Assembly: GCF_029893585.1 (NCBI RefSeq)
Contig: NZ_JARXYX010000007.1
Location: forward strand, 186,001 to 250,000
Direction of reading: 5' to 3'
DNA: 64,000 nucleotides
Source: Streptomyces sp. LBL
GTDB taxonomy: Bacteria; Actinomycetota; Actinomycetes; Streptomycetales; Streptomycetaceae
Made by a program: the position numbers and the translations under genes. Below the pieces are notes generated by a model. The model was not told the DNA's origin, did not search any database, and was given only the letters and a program-made list of their open reading frames with translations. Position 1 is the stretch's first letter. Every line of letters starts with the position of its first letter. Shown here piece after piece: positions 8,101 through 16,430 of this stretch.

Positions 8101-9433
8101 CGGCGAGACCCTGCCGGCGGGGCTGGCCAAGGCCCGCGAGCAGATGAGCCGCGCCCGCACCGAGGCGATCAAGGCCGCGCAGGGCTACGGACTGACCCGC
8201 GCGCAGGCCGAGGGCGTCGCCGACAGCCTCGGCCTGCTGCCGTCGAAGGTGTCGCTGCTGCTGCAGACCAAGGGCATGGACAGCACGCTCGCGAACCTGA
8301 TCGCGGTCCAGGCGGAGTTTCACCGGCTGCCGAACGCCAAGACGATCAAGGTCGACTCGCTGAGCGACGGGGCGCAGCAGAAACTGCGCGAGCTCGGCTT
8401 CACGGTCAAGACGGTTCCTGGCACCCGCCAGATCAAGATCACCGCACCAACGGCTGCCGCCCGCAAGGACCTCGACGGGCTGATCGACAAGCTAGGCCGG
8501 ACCCCGAGCAGCAAGAACATCCGCGTCTCCGCGCCGACCGCCGCAGCCATCAAGAGCCTGGAAGCAGTGCAGGCCAAGATCAGGGCCACGCCCGGAGCGA
8601 AGTCTGTCATCGTGCGCGCGCCCACGGCACAGGCCCGTAAGGAGCTGGAGGCGCTGGGCTTCAGGATCGAGAAGGTCCCGGGGTCGAAGAACGTCAAAGT
8701 GACCGTGCCGACCAGCAGCCCTCGCAAGGCCGCCGACTCCATCCAGCAGCGCATCGACGCGCTGCGCGGCAAGTCGGTGACCGTCACCACGCGCCACGTG
8801 AGCGTCTTCTCGTCACTCGGCGACGGGGCCGAGGCCGCTGACGCCGTGCGTCAACAGGCCGAGAACCTTCGCAGGCGGGCCAGCAAGCAGGCCGACGGCG
8901 GCGTCCTCGACTACTTCGCCGACGGCGGAGTCACTGGCTCCGGCCGCTCTGAGCAGCACGTTGCGCAGATCGCCCCGGCCGGGAGCTGGCGCATCTGGGC
9001 GGAGCCCGAGACCGGCGGCGAGGCGTATGTGCCGATGGCGCCGTCGAAGCGCGACCGCAGCAAGGCCGTCGTGGAGAAAGTCGTCGGCCGCTTCGGCGGG
9101 CAGGTCGAGTGGTTCGCCAACGGCGGCGTACGAGGCCGCAGTAGCCGCGACTACAGCCCCGAACTGGCCAGCTCATTCCAGCGAGCCCGGACCTCGGAGG
9201 TCATGGCGGGCGTGGTGCGGGCCTTTGACATCCGCACCGGCAGCGACCGCCCCCGCACCCGCGTGGTCGACGCCCGCGCCGGCGGGCGTGTCCAGGTCGT
9301 CGTCGTGCGCGAGCAGCAGCCGCTGATCGGCACTATGCCGGTCACGGTCACCGACAGCTCCGCCACACCTGAGCAGATCGGCAACGAAATGATGCGCAAC
9401 CTGCGCAACGCGCAGCGTGGCGGGAGGGTTTGA
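5168..9433 (+). CDS. tail tape measure protein
   Basis: 1421 aa, GTG start with a strong AAGGAGG site 9 bp upstream. The longest gene of the tail module; it sets tail length and passes through the membrane at DNA injection. The N-terminus is helical. Residues about 130-330 (RYQRQMNLFGAVTDATAAQM ... GTSLRGVFANL) match the PhageMin_Tail region. The middle has long hydrophobic helices (residues 540-600, 700-720). Residues about 1058-1213 contain several imperfect repeats of the type 'K.i.v.aPTa.Ark.Le.lg...PGsK', unusual for the family. A GG-rich 'ADGGVLDYFADGGV' segment near 1240-1260 is typical of actinophage tape measures. Confidence 0.93.
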   Translation: MAGFTLTVAMRAEVRDLIAGTRAASGQMRTFADRTDAANRSLARLDANGAWLAAQFAALNRSSRAATGELNRITARAAAARAALRAAGEDGTRSMSRLQRATAGAGRRGVSATNMLAGGALVLGTGEIIEEGNRYQRQMNLFGAVTDATAAQMKRAAAVAEELGNDLSLPTATSADAAEGMVELSKAGFRADQSIDAVRASLQLAAAADVNSATSARYLGDIMDQFGLGADQASRAADTLAATANNASGSITDIYYSMRYAGPVANALGVSLQDTAAAVGMLGKSGILGQTAGTSLRGVFANLAAPTPIMRKALRDLGIEAWDAQGRFKGLRTVIDGLSKAEHTMSGQDFTAAVTRAFGKPALSGAVALAHQGTESFDALSMAVGQTGSAAAITASRGQGLTGAMTQLRTQARQTGIALYEGMAPGLEWVTRLLTRGMAGATPYLTTALEYGRNLAVLYGPELKQKAASGLGALVDEARRLVGPLAELGEDALATGLNLLINAALTLGEVLDHAAEGAQPIVAAFSTLGEEGGGAASTFDIIAAVANVAMDAVSGLSLVLVPLGHVVGGLVSAFGALPAPIQSAALAMLLLRRVQPTLTSIATTVSGPVRSGFQSLAQQMRVQQALAASAGVSLSRYGAAWAAVQARVGFLGTMTAAFRTANGAGTTFSGTLNGLSRAAGSGLRSALGGVTNTLGGPFGIAMAGVSIGLGLLAARQQRAAQAAAEHQQRISSLTSALRESGGQIDSNVRQQAAQVLLDTKTNQGQLTKVLDQAGVPLATLTDAYLGQGTSLESLQKQLLATANAHRAYKDVAAGKVSVLDYTDVGQQYKDAADALGSVKGEMTESIKNARELAQATKGTGDGTSAYDRLKAAVGGLADETADADTRTRSLKSALDLLSGGQISLQAAEAKVNSAVLDLQDGSKGVNRQQGYGSRQLVNQDKTLNTTTRNGQQLYTQLTALSDAAADASVAVYDLAQRNGETLPAGLAKAREQMSRARTEAIKAAQGYGLTRAQAEGVADSLGLLPSKVSLLLQTKGMDSTLANLIAVQAEFHRLPNAKTIKVDSLSDGAQQKLRELGFTVKTVPGTRQIKITAPTAAARKDLDGLIDKLGRTPSSKNIRVSAPTAAAIKSLEAVQAKIRATPGAKSVIVRAPTAQARKELEALGFRIEKVPGSKNVKVTVPTSSPRKAADSIQQRIDALRGKSVTVTTRHVSVFSSLGDGAEAADAVRQQAENLRRRASKQADGGVLDYFADGGVTGSGRSEQHVAQIAPAGSWRIWAEPETGGEAYVPMAPSKRDRSKAVVEKVVGRFGGQVEWFANGGVRGRSSRDYSPELASSFQRARTSEVMAGVVRAFDIRTGSDRPRTRVVDARAGGRVQVVVVREQQPLIGTMPVTVTDSSATPEQIGNEMMRNLRNAQRGGRV

Positions 9434-10365
9434 TGACCACACCAACCAAACAGCCCCGCATCGAACTGGCCCCGTGGCAGTTCGAGATCGGCGGCTTCGT
9501 CTTCGGCCACGGCACCCATATCCCGATCGGGAACATCGAAGGGCTCGGCTCGCCAGCGACCCGTCCACAAGATGTGGATAACCCAACCGGGGAGGGCACC
9601 TTCCCTGGCCAGGACTTCTACGGCACCCGCACCCTGCGGTTCGAGGCCAGCATCAAGACACCCGGTGACCCGGCCAAGGCGGCCGACCTGCTGGCCCGCC
9701 TGGAGCTGGCCCTCGACGACCCGGACGCCCGCACCCGGCCCGAGGGCCGCCACGTGCTGCGGGGACGCTGGCCCGGACACCGCACCCGCCGTATGTACGG
9801 GCGCCTGCGGCGCGCGGAGGCCACCAGCGCCACCACGGCGATCAACGGGTGGATCCCGCTGGACCTGGAGTTTGCCGGCACGGACCCGCGCTGGTACGAC
9901 GACGAGTTGTCGCAGCTGTCGTTGGGCCTCGACCAGGAGGCGAGGTCCAAGGGCCGCGACCGCACCGTGGACCAGACGCTGTGCGCGCCCGAGAGCCGGG
10001 ACCACGCGGATCCGAACGACCGGCCCGGGTGGATCAGCAACCAGGGCAACGTGTCGTCCTGGCCCAGCATCCGTATCCACGGCCCGGTCGCCAACCCGCG
10101 GATCTGGAACACCGTCACCGGCCGCGTCCTGGAACTGCGCCTGGCTCTGCGCGCCGGGGAGTGGGTGGAGCTGGAGACCCGGCCCAGAACCCGCTGGGCC
10201 CTGCGCAACGGCAAGGTCAACGTCGCGAACGACCTCACCCCGCCCTCGCGGCTCGACCTGTTCGCCCTTCCGCGGGGCCGCTCCGAGATCGGCTGGAGCG
10301 GCGACGACCCCACCGGCACCGCGCGCCTCGAGGTCTCGTGGCGGTCGGCGTACACCGCCCTGTGA
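9433..10365 (+). CDS. distal tail (Dit-like) protein
   Basis: 310 aa. I chose the ATG that overlaps the tape-measure stop (TGATG), preceded by GGGAGGG; a TTG one codon earlier is also possible. It follows the tape measure directly, the position of Dit proteins that form the hub linking tail tube to baseplate. Visible features: an N-terminal strand-rich domain with 'FGHGTHIPIGNIEGL' and 'DFYGTRTLRFEASIKTPGD', then a helix with Arg-rich 'RWPGHRTRRMYGRLRRAE', and a galectin-like C-terminal half with 'SWPSIRIHGPVANPRIWN'. This is the usual layout of the siphovirus tail-component family. Confidence 0.75.
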   Translation: MTTPTKQPRIELAPWQFEIGGFVFGHGTHIPIGNIEGLGSPATRPQDVDNPTGEGTFPGQDFYGTRTLRFEASIKTPGDPAKAADLLARLELALDDPDARTRPEGRHVLRGRWPGHRTRRMYGRLRRAEATSATTAINGWIPLDLEFAGTDPRWYDDELSQLSLGLDQEARSKGRDRTVDQTLCAPESRDHADPNDRPGWISNQGNVSSWPSIRIHGPVANPRIWNTVTGRVLELRLALRAGEWVELETRPRTRWALRNGKVNVANDLTPPSRLDLFALPRGRSEIGWSGDDPTGTARLEVSWRSAYTAL

Positions 10366-10378
10366 ACGGAGAACACCA

Positions 10379-11305
10379 GTGACCCTTGTCCAGCCCCCGA
10401 TGATGGTGCGCGGTGGAGACCACTCCGCCCGCGCCATGCGCCTGATGATTAGCGACCTGACACGCGGCCGGCAGGGCATCGCCGAGGCCGGTGACCTCAA
10501 GGTCCGTCCCCTGGAGACCCCCGGCCCAGGGGTCCGTGTCGGCGATGGCTCCGCCCTGATCCACGGTGTACGTCCCTGGCAGGGGGCCTACACCCAGACC
10601 AACATCGGCGACGCGGTCGTCGACGTCCCCCCGACCGGGCCATTCGCCCGCACGGATCTACTCGTCCTGCGCGTCGAGGACCCCGAGTACGAGGGCGAAC
10701 GCGATCCCCGCCGGGAGGACATCGGCTACTTCCACCTCGTGAAAGGCGTGGACCAGGCCGCGACCGTGCTGCGGGAGATGACCGCCATACCTCTGGCCCG
10801 CATCACCCTGCCCCGCAACACCGCCGCGGTCACCGCCGACATGATCACCGACCTGCGACGGATCGCCAATCCGCGCACCGAGCGGACCCTGCACACCGAG
10901 CACCCGACCGACACGGAGAAGGTGCCCGCCCAGCACGGCCGTTGGGCGAACTGGCCCAAGGAAGCCGCCTGGGAGGTGGATATCCCTGTGTGGGCGACGA
11001 AGGCCACCATCGTGGTCAGCCTCTCCGGGCTGCGCGCCGAGGCCGGGAACATCTACGCCGAGCTGCGCACCCGCTTGGGCGAGCACAACGCCCCGCCGAC
11101 TGTGGTTGACGACGACGGCACGACCACCCGCCGCGCCGGTGTGGTGCTTGCCGACACCTTCACCCTGCCTCCGGCGTACCGGGGCACTCGCCAGCGTCTT
11201 GCGGTGCAGATCAACCAGCTCGACAAGTACGGCGATGGCGACCTGACGGTGGCCAAGGGCACCACGGTCAGCGCGGACATCCAGTTCACGGAAAGCCCGG
11301 CGTGA
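10379..11305 (+). CDS. minor tail / baseplate protein
   Basis: 308 aa from the GTG of VTLVQPPMMVRGG; a longer frame starting at 9572 is out-of-frame shadow of the Dit gene. The first 170 residues form a repeating strand-rich domain with 'PRREDIGYFHLVKGVDQAATVLREMTAI', and the rest is a beta-sandwich-like region that could bind a receptor. It lies between Dit and the Tal-like gene, whose start overlaps its stop, so it is part of the same translational unit. The exact role (receptor binding or baseplate spacer) cannot be decided from the sequence. Confidence 0.6.
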   Translation: MTLVQPPMMVRGGDHSARAMRLMISDLTRGRQGIAEAGDLKVRPLETPGPGVRVGDGSALIHGVRPWQGAYTQTNIGDAVVDVPPTGPFARTDLLVLRVEDPEYEGERDPRREDIGYFHLVKGVDQAATVLREMTAIPLARITLPRNTAAVTADMITDLRRIANPRTERTLHTEHPTDTEKVPAQHGRWANWPKEAAWEVDIPVWATKATIVVSLSGLRAEAGNIYAELRTRLGEHNAPPTVVDDDGTTTRRAGVVLADTFTLPPAYRGTRQRLAVQINQLDKYGDGDLTVAKGTTVSADIQFTESPA

Positions 11306-12411
11306 TGCCCGACTACCGCTACATCATCACCCGCGCCACAACCGGTGAGGTCCTGCACTGGAACCTGCCGCTGACCGAAGTCGAGTTCGGGCCGGAGAAG
11401 TCCGGACCGGGCTCACTCAGCGCGTCCCTGAATCCGACGTACATCCGCGCGATGAGCGACCTGCTCGACGACGCGGGAGACGTGGTGCTGCTCGTCGAGC
11501 GGAACTCGCACCTGCTGTGGGGAGGGCTGCTGTGGCGAGCCGAACCGGAAGGCCCCAAACTCCCCGTCGAGGCCTCCGGGTTCACCAGCTACCTGCACCG
11601 CCGCTTCGACGTGCACGGCAACCTTCACGGGCGCGGCCCGTACATCGAGGCCGACCCGTGCCAGGTCATCCGGGACGTGTGGGCGTACGCGCAAGAACAG
11701 CCGGACGGCGACCTCCAGGTTGTGGTGGACGACACCAAGTCGACGGCGAAGACCGGCACCGCGAAGGACCCCTACAGCACCTCCAAGACCGACCCCCGCA
11801 ACCTGGGGGAGATCGTGGACGAGATGGCCGATGTCGACGACAGTCTGGAGTGGACCGAGACCGTCACCTGGCGCGGGCGCCGCGCCGAGCGGCGCATCAT
11901 CCTGGGCGCCCCCCGCCTCGGCCGACGCCGCGAGGACCTGACTTTCACCACCGGCGCCAACGTGGTCGGCGAGCCCCACGTCGTCAAGGACGCCGACTCC
12001 TACGCCCAGTGGGTCATCGGCCTCGGCGCCGGCGAAGACAGCAAGCGCAAGGTCGTGGTCGACGGCGTCCGCAACGGGCGGCTACGCCTGGAACAGAAGC
12101 TGGAGACCAGCGAGAAGGACGAGACCAGGCTCAGGCAGCGCACCCGCCGCGAACGGCTGGCGCGGCAGATCCTGCCGACGCTCACCGAACTGGAGGTCAC
12201 AGACCATCCCGCGGCCCCCGTCGAGGCGCTGCGCGTCGGCGACGACGTCCGCATCCGGCTGTACGAGCCGCACACCGCGTACGACGGCTGGAACCGCATC
12301 GTCGGCTGGACCGTACGCCCCGGCGAAGGCGAGACCCCTGAGCGCGTGACCCTCAAGCTGGAACGCACGCTCAGGCCGGAGGAGAGCGGCGACCAGGCGG
12401 AGGAGGCGTAA
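11305..12411 (+). CDS. tail-associated (Tal/gp27-like) baseplate protein
   Basis: 368 aa. The ATG overlaps the previous stop (TGATG); a GTG one codon earlier is an alternative. The sequence starts with 'YRYIITRATTGEVLHWNLPLTEVEFGPEKSGPGSLSASL', typical of actinophage minor tail proteins of the gp27/Gp37 (ReqiPepy6) type, followed by 'LLVERNSHLLWGGLLWRAEP'. Such proteins form the tail-tip hub that carries peptidoglycan-piercing or receptor-binding parts. It precedes the last tail gene and the lysis genes. Confidence 0.65.
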   Translation: MPDYRYIITRATTGEVLHWNLPLTEVEFGPEKSGPGSLSASLNPTYIRAMSDLLDDAGDVVLLVERNSHLLWGGLLWRAEPEGPKLPVEASGFTSYLHRRFDVHGNLHGRGPYIEADPCQVIRDVWAYAQEQPDGDLQVVVDDTKSTAKTGTAKDPYSTSKTDPRNLGEIVDEMADVDDSLEWTETVTWRGRRAERRIILGAPRLGRRREDLTFTTGANVVGEPHVVKDADSYAQWVIGLGAGEDSKRKVVVDGVRNGRLRLEQKLETSEKDETRLRQRTRRERLARQILPTLTELEVTDHPAAPVEALRVGDDVRIRLYEPHTAYDGWNRIVGWTVRPGEGETPERVTLKLERTLRPEESGDQAEEA

Positions 12412-12846
12412 ATGCCGGACACGATCGCCGAACTCGCGCGCCGCCTGGCCGGTCTGGAGCGCCGTGTTACCGTCCTGGAGCGGGCACGGCGCGCACCGTA
12501 TCCACCGTGGCGGGACCTGCCGCTGACCGGAGACACGACGGTGCCCGACACCACGCAGCCTCCCCAGATCCGCGCCAACCCGTGGAACACCCTGGAATTC
12601 AGCGGCCGAATCGGGCTGAGTGGCGGACGGGCCGTGGACGAAGCGCCCGTCGCCCTGCTGCCGGACGGCTTCTGGCCCGCCGCGCCCCGCACCGTTCCGG
12701 TCGCCTCCGACGCCGTACGCCGTGAACTCCACCTCGACATCGACCCCAAGGGCCAGGTCACACTACGGGTCCAGGACGGCGGCAGTGTGAAAGCGTCGTG
12801 GTTGAGCTTGGATGGGGCTGAGTGCCGTGCGGATGGCCTCGATTAA
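12412..12846 (+). CDS. small tail-tip protein with N-terminal coiled coil
   Basis: 144 aa, ATG start with GCGGAGGAGG upstream. Residues 1-27 (IAELARRLAGLERRVTVLERA) show a heptad pattern and probably trimerise; the rest is beta-rich (LEFSGRIGLSGGRAVDEAPVALLPDGFWP). This build fits a short tail fibre or a tail-tip accessory protein. It is the last gene of the tail operon before the low-GC insertion of the DUF4365 gene. I do not recognise a family. Confidence 0.55.
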   Translation: MPDTIAELARRLAGLERRVTVLERARRAPYPPWRDLPLTGDTTVPDTTQPPQIRANPWNTLEFSGRIGLSGGRAVDEAPVALLPDGFWPAAPRTVPVASDAVRRELHLDIDPKGQVTLRVQDGGSVKASWLSLDGAECRADGLD

Positions 12847-12935
12847 GGAGATCACCTGGGCATCCGCTTGCACTAGTTGCAGTGTGTTGTGCAAGTCTCG
12901 ACTCCAACTCGGTGACGACAGGGGCGGTTGAGACC

Positions 12936-13856
12936 ATGCAGGTCCGGCGAACACAACAGGTTGATCGAGAGGGAGTGGCGTGGATCAGTCACCTCGTCAC
13001 TAGCGAGCTGGGCTGGATCTTCAGGGAGCAAACAACCGTAGACGTAGGTATCGATGCCCATTTGGAGGTCTTGGACAGCGCCACTTCGAAGGCGACAGGG
13101 CAGCTCCTGGGTGTCCAGATCAAGTCGGGCCTGAGCTACTTCGGCTCTGCCACTGACGGCGGCTGGTGGTTCACCTGCAACGCGGCCCATGCGTCGTACT
13201 GGCTGGGGCATTCGCTTCCGGTCCTTGTGATGCTCTACAACCCTGTGACGCGACGGGTCTACTGGCAGCACGTCACTAGATGGACGGCCGTGGTGACGGG
13301 CAAGGGATGGAAAGTCTTTGTACCCGAGGATCAGGAACTGAGCGCGCAGTCCGTCCAGGACCTTCGTCCGCTCGCGCGGTCGACTTCAGAGATCTCAGCT
13401 CTCAAAAGTCTCTTCACCTGGGGAGTCGAGGGCGATAGCAAGTCCTCTCTTTGGGAGAGGGATATTGAGCTTTACCGGCACCTCCTCAGCGCACGCCTAC
13501 ATATGCTCTTTCCGGAAGTCGTTGCAACCAAGGACGTCCGCATTGACACCAGTCCGGTGGACATGGAGGTATGGCTGACGATCGGACTGATCGTCGAGGT
13601 CGCACTGATTCATCCCTCCAGCCGACTGGACAAGCTGCTCGACAAGAGCACGTATGCATACGAACCCTTGTTGATCGTTGTTTGCGGCGCCCGAGATCTC
13701 AATGACTGCCCCCAACTACAGAAGGCATCCTTCGAGGCACCGCTCTTCTGCACTGCATGGAGCCCTGAGGCTGGCGACGATGAATCTCTGATCGCGGCCA
13801 TGGAAGCTGCCTTGCGGTGGATGGACCCACCGCTGGATACCATGGCAGAAGGGTGA
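12936..13856 (+). CDS. DUF4365-like protein, predicted nuclease-fold moron
   Basis: 306 aa from the ATG of MQVRRTQQVDREGV; a longer frame beginning at 12822 has no RBS and lacks family content. Residues 1-110 fit DUF4365: 'REQTTVDVGIDAHLEVL' then 'TGQLLGVQIKSG'. The pattern D-x-GID-x-x-x-E ... Q-x-K is that of a PD-(D/E)xK nuclease core. The C-terminal 190 residues are unassigned. Base composition is visibly less GC-rich than the tail and lysis genes on both sides, with more A/T third positions. The position between tail and lysis genes is a classic moron slot, where prophages carry genes that serve the host. A defence role is inference. Confidence 0.65.
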   Translation: MQVRRTQQVDREGVAWISHLVTSELGWIFREQTTVDVGIDAHLEVLDSATSKATGQLLGVQIKSGLSYFGSATDGGWWFTCNAAHASYWLGHSLPVLVMLYNPVTRRVYWQHVTRWTAVVTGKGWKVFVPEDQELSAQSVQDLRPLARSTSEISALKSLFTWGVEGDSKSSLWERDIELYRHLLSARLHMLFPEVVATKDVRIDTSPVDMEVWLTIGLIVEVALIHPSSRLDKLLDKSTYAYEPLLIVVCGARDLNDCPQLQKASFEAPLFCTAWSPEAGDDESLIAAMEAALRWMDPPLDTMAEG

Positions 13857-13956
13857 CCCTCCACCCAGGCTGCGCAGCCATCTCCCGGGGGACCGTCCCG
13901 CCCTAGCGGGTGCGGCCGAATTGCCGTATGGCGCAGGGGAGAAGAGCGAGACGAGC

Positions 13957-15132
13957 GTGGCAACTCCGTTGAGCGCGGACACATTCCTGTCCGCGCTGAA
14001 ACACGCGGGCCTCGGTGTCGTCGAGCACGGCCGGTGGCGTACCCACAACCGCAATACCCACGGCAACTGGGGCCCCGTGAACGGGGTCATGATCCACCAC
14101 ACCGGCCCGTACTCGTCCGAGGCCGACATGGTGGAGCTGTGCCGTGTCGGCTACCAGGACCTTCCCGGACCGTTGTGCCATGGCGTGATCGACCGGTCTG
14201 GGACGGTCCACCTGGTCGGGTACGGCCGGACCAACCACGCCGGCATGGGCGACACCGACGTCCTGCTCGGGGTCGTCGCGGAGAAGCCGAGCCTGCCGCG
14301 GGACAACGAGGCTGACACCGACGGCAACCGGCACTTCTACGGCTTCGAGTGCATCAACGCCGGCCATCAGACGTGGCCGTCCGCGCAGTTGGACGCGATG
14401 GTCCGTGCTGCCGCGGCCGTGTGCCGAGCGCATGGCTGGAACGAGCACAGCGTCATTGGGCACAAGGAGTGGCAGCCCGGCAAGCCGGACCCGGGCGGCA
14501 TCGACATGGACGACTTCCGCGCCCGCGTCGCCCGCCTCCTCAAAACCGACGGCAAGACGCCCGGTAAGCCGAAGCCGACGCCGGTGCCTCGGTACGCAGC
14601 CTATCCCGGCGCGGCCTTCTTCCGAGGCGGTCGGTCCTCGCCGGTGATCGAGGCCATGGCAAAGCGGTTGGTCGCCGAGGGCTGTGACTCCTACGACACC
14701 CCGGCCGGACCGGTGTGGAACGACGCGCATCGCCGTTCGTACGCCGTCTACCAGATCAAGCGCGGCTACCACGGCGCCGCCGCCGACGGCATCCCCGGGC
14801 CGCAGACGTGGGCGGCGCTGCACGTGCCACGCCTGGCCAGCACCCCCGACACGACACCCACCGCCCAGGAACAGGGGCACGGCCCCATGCCGCAGGCCCT
14901 CGCCGACATCGCGGAGCGCACCATCGCGACCTACCTCCAGTCGGTCCTGGGCCTGATGGCAGCCTCCAGCACCACCGACCTGGTGTCGCTCTCCGCCTGG
15001 CAGGCCGCCGCCGTTGCCACGATACCCGCGGGCCTGTCGGCGCTGAAGTCCACGCTCGGCACGGTCATCGGACGCACCGGCACGGCCTCCTGGCTGTCGG
15101 CCAAACGCGACCCGGCCACCCCCACGTACTGA
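13957..15132 (+). CDS. endolysin: amidase + peptidoglycan-binding + holin-like C-terminus
   Basis: 391 aa from the GTG of VATPLSADTF (a TTG at 13921 is possible). Residues about 25-190 are an amidase-2/PGRP domain: GVMIHHTGPY gives the first zinc His, PGPLCHGVID the strand, GFECINAG the catalytic-face region and SVIGHKEWQPGKPDPG the later zinc-ligand and Lys region. Residues 215-300 look like a peptidoglycan-binding domain (RGGRSSPVIEAMAKRLVAEG ... GIPGPQTWAAL). The last 75 residues (IAERTIATYLQSVLGLMAAS ... IPAGLSALKSTLGTVIG) resemble an r1t-type phage holin. It cuts the cell wall at lysis. It follows the DUF4365 gene and is followed by a small membrane protein. Confidence 0.82.
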   Translation: MATPLSADTFLSALKHAGLGVVEHGRWRTHNRNTHGNWGPVNGVMIHHTGPYSSEADMVELCRVGYQDLPGPLCHGVIDRSGTVHLVGYGRTNHAGMGDTDVLLGVVAEKPSLPRDNEADTDGNRHFYGFECINAGHQTWPSAQLDAMVRAAAAVCRAHGWNEHSVIGHKEWQPGKPDPGGIDMDDFRARVARLLKTDGKTPGKPKPTPVPRYAAYPGAAFFRGGRSSPVIEAMAKRLVAEGCDSYDTPAGPVWNDAHRRSYAVYQIKRGYHGAAADGIPGPQTWAALHVPRLASTPDTTPTAQEQGHGPMPQALADIAERTIATYLQSVLGLMAASSTTDLVSLSAWQAAAVATIPAGLSALKSTLGTVIGRTGTASWLSAKRDPATPTY

Positions 15133-15159
15133 CCCGCAGCCGCAGACAAGGAGGCACCC

Positions 15160-15405
15160 GTGCCCGAGGGAGAGATCGCGCTGGCCCTCGCCGAACTGCG
15201 CAACGCCCTGGAAGTCGGCCTCGCCCGCATCGACGGGCAGCTGGCGCTGCTCGTGCAGCGCAGTGACCAGACGGACAAGGCCGTCGAGGACTTGGAGCAA
15301 CGGGTGACCTCCCTGGAGAAAGGGAGGTGGCCGCTGCCGACCATCGCCGTCCTGACGTCCGTGTCAGCGGTGGCACTGACGTTCCTCGGCGTGGTCCGGG
15401 GCTGA
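15160..15405 (+). CDS. small coiled-coil/single-TM protein, possible holin or lysis regulator
   Basis: 81 aa, GTG start with AAGGAGG 6 bp upstream. Residues 5-52 are a charged coiled coil (ALAELRNALEVGLARIDGQL ... VEDLEQRVTSLEK), and residues 58-78 a single membrane helix (LPTIAVLTSVSAVALTFLGVV). This C-tail anchored layout is common for the protein after the endolysin in actinophages, where it acts as a holin partner or lysis-timing factor. It is the last gene of the late operon; a strong hairpin follows. Confidence 0.6.
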   Translation: MPEGEIALALAELRNALEVGLARIDGQLALLVQRSDQTDKAVEDLEQRVTSLEKGRWPLPTIAVLTSVSAVALTFLGVVRG

Positions 15406-15629
15406 GGCAGCACTCCTTCGCCGCAGCGGTGGTGTCCGCAATCGCTGGCCGGAAGCTGCGCGCCGACGAAGTGGCGGCCATGTTCCGGAAGGTCACGGGG
15501 AGAAGCGTGCACGCCCTGGGTTTCACTCCGCAGTCACCGGGAGACGGACCGCCCGACGCTCGTTGAGGGGGCCGTGCCTGCCCAAGGGCCCACGAAGTCC
15601 GCGTAGCTGGAGAGCGCGGGCAAAGAAAT

Positions 15630-15651
15630 GGCCCCCGCCGGAGCGGGGGCC
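15630..15651. terminator. hairpin at the end of the late operon
   Basis: Perfect 9-bp stem GGCCCCCGC / GCGGGGGCC with a CGGA loop. It ends the structural and lysis operon and lies in the gene-free stretch 15406-15772. The U-tract is poor, as usual in Streptomyces. It is followed at 15658-15669 by a CCTCTTGGAGAA box like those before the early genes, but with no start codon close behind, so this may be a decayed cassette. Confidence 0.65.
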
Positions 15652-15772
15652 AGTTGGCCCTCTTGGAGAAAGACCACTGCCTACGATAACAGCGCCCGCC
15701 GAGGCGGCCGGCGGTGCTGTGTGGCTACGCTCTGGAGTCGGCACGCGCAAGGAATCAGCGGAGGACCGGGCG

Positions 15773-16342
15773 ATGCATCTGCCGAAGCCGTATCTGGTGG
15801 GACACCAGGAGCTCGCCGCCCTGTACGGGGTCGAGGCGCAGATGGTGTCGCAGTGGCTTCATCCCAGCCGCCGCGTCCTGGACCCGGCGACCGCCATCGT
15901 CGTTTCGGGAGTGCGCTACTGGCCGCTGGGGTTCGCGTGCCGCTTCGGGCGCACCACGCCCCGGCCGAAACTGCTGGACGTCCGCTACAAGGAACGGCTC
16001 ATTGCGGAACAGGGCGAGGGCTGGGAAGCCGACTCCCGAGACCAACTGCCCCCGATCGTCGGCCAGCAGGAGATCATCGAGCTTTTCCACCTGCCGTCCC
16101 AGGGCACTCTGGCGACGCGTGTCGCTGCGGGCAACTTCCCAGAGGAGGACTGGCTGTTGTCCGGGTCGATGCTGTGGCTGCTGGACACGGTGCTCGGTGC
16201 GGTGCCCGAGCTGCGTGCCAGAGCGCGCAGCCTGTCCTGGGAGGTCGATGACCAGGTGGCGGCTGCTCTGAATGAGGGCACCTACGACGGCCCGGGATCG
16301 AAGGTCCTGACGCGGGGACGGTACGCGCGAAAGGGCCCCTGA
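15773..16342 (+). CDS. predicted HTH DNA-binding phage protein
   Basis: 189 aa from the ATG behind GCGGAGGACC; the frame is open further up but crosses the terminator hairpin. Two similar segments are visible: residues 8-32 (YLVGHQELAALYGVEAQMVSQW) and about 98-125 (IVGQQEIIELFHLPSQGTLATR). Both have the look of helix-turn-helix units in which a residue pattern 'G.QEi..l..v....v..w' positions a recognition helix. It is the first gene of the early region, where a regulator is expected. Regulatory function is inferred. Confidence 0.5.
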   Translation: MHLPKPYLVGHQELAALYGVEAQMVSQWLHPSRRVLDPATAIVVSGVRYWPLGFACRFGRTTPRPKLLDVRYKERLIAEQGEGWEADSRDQLPPIVGQQEIIELFHLPSQGTLATRVAAGNFPEEDWLLSGSMLWLLDTVLGAVPELRARARSLSWEVDDQVAAALNEGTYDGPGSKVLTRGRYARKGP

Positions 16343-16355
16343 CCTGCGTAAACGC

Positions 16356-16384
16356 TGTACATGGAGACGCAATGCGAATAAGAT
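16356..16384 (+). promoter_or_regulatory. early promoter 1 (TGTACA-17-TAAGAT)
   Basis: An AT-rich island in GC-rich DNA. The 15-bp string ATGCGAATAAGATAT is shared exactly with promoter 2 at 20322, and TAAGATAT with promoter 3 at 31909. TAAGAT fits a sigma70-type -10 with a weak -35 17 bp upstream. It drives the 16431 gene and those that follow. Confidence 0.55.
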
Positions 16385-16430
16385 ATGCATATATCCCCTC
16401 CCCGGGGGCCCGTTCGCAAAGGAGGCACGC

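Noticed and set aside
15406..15566. Possible small gene after the lysis region
   Set aside because: No RBS, no start in a good context and poor codon pattern; the frame overlaps the previous gene.
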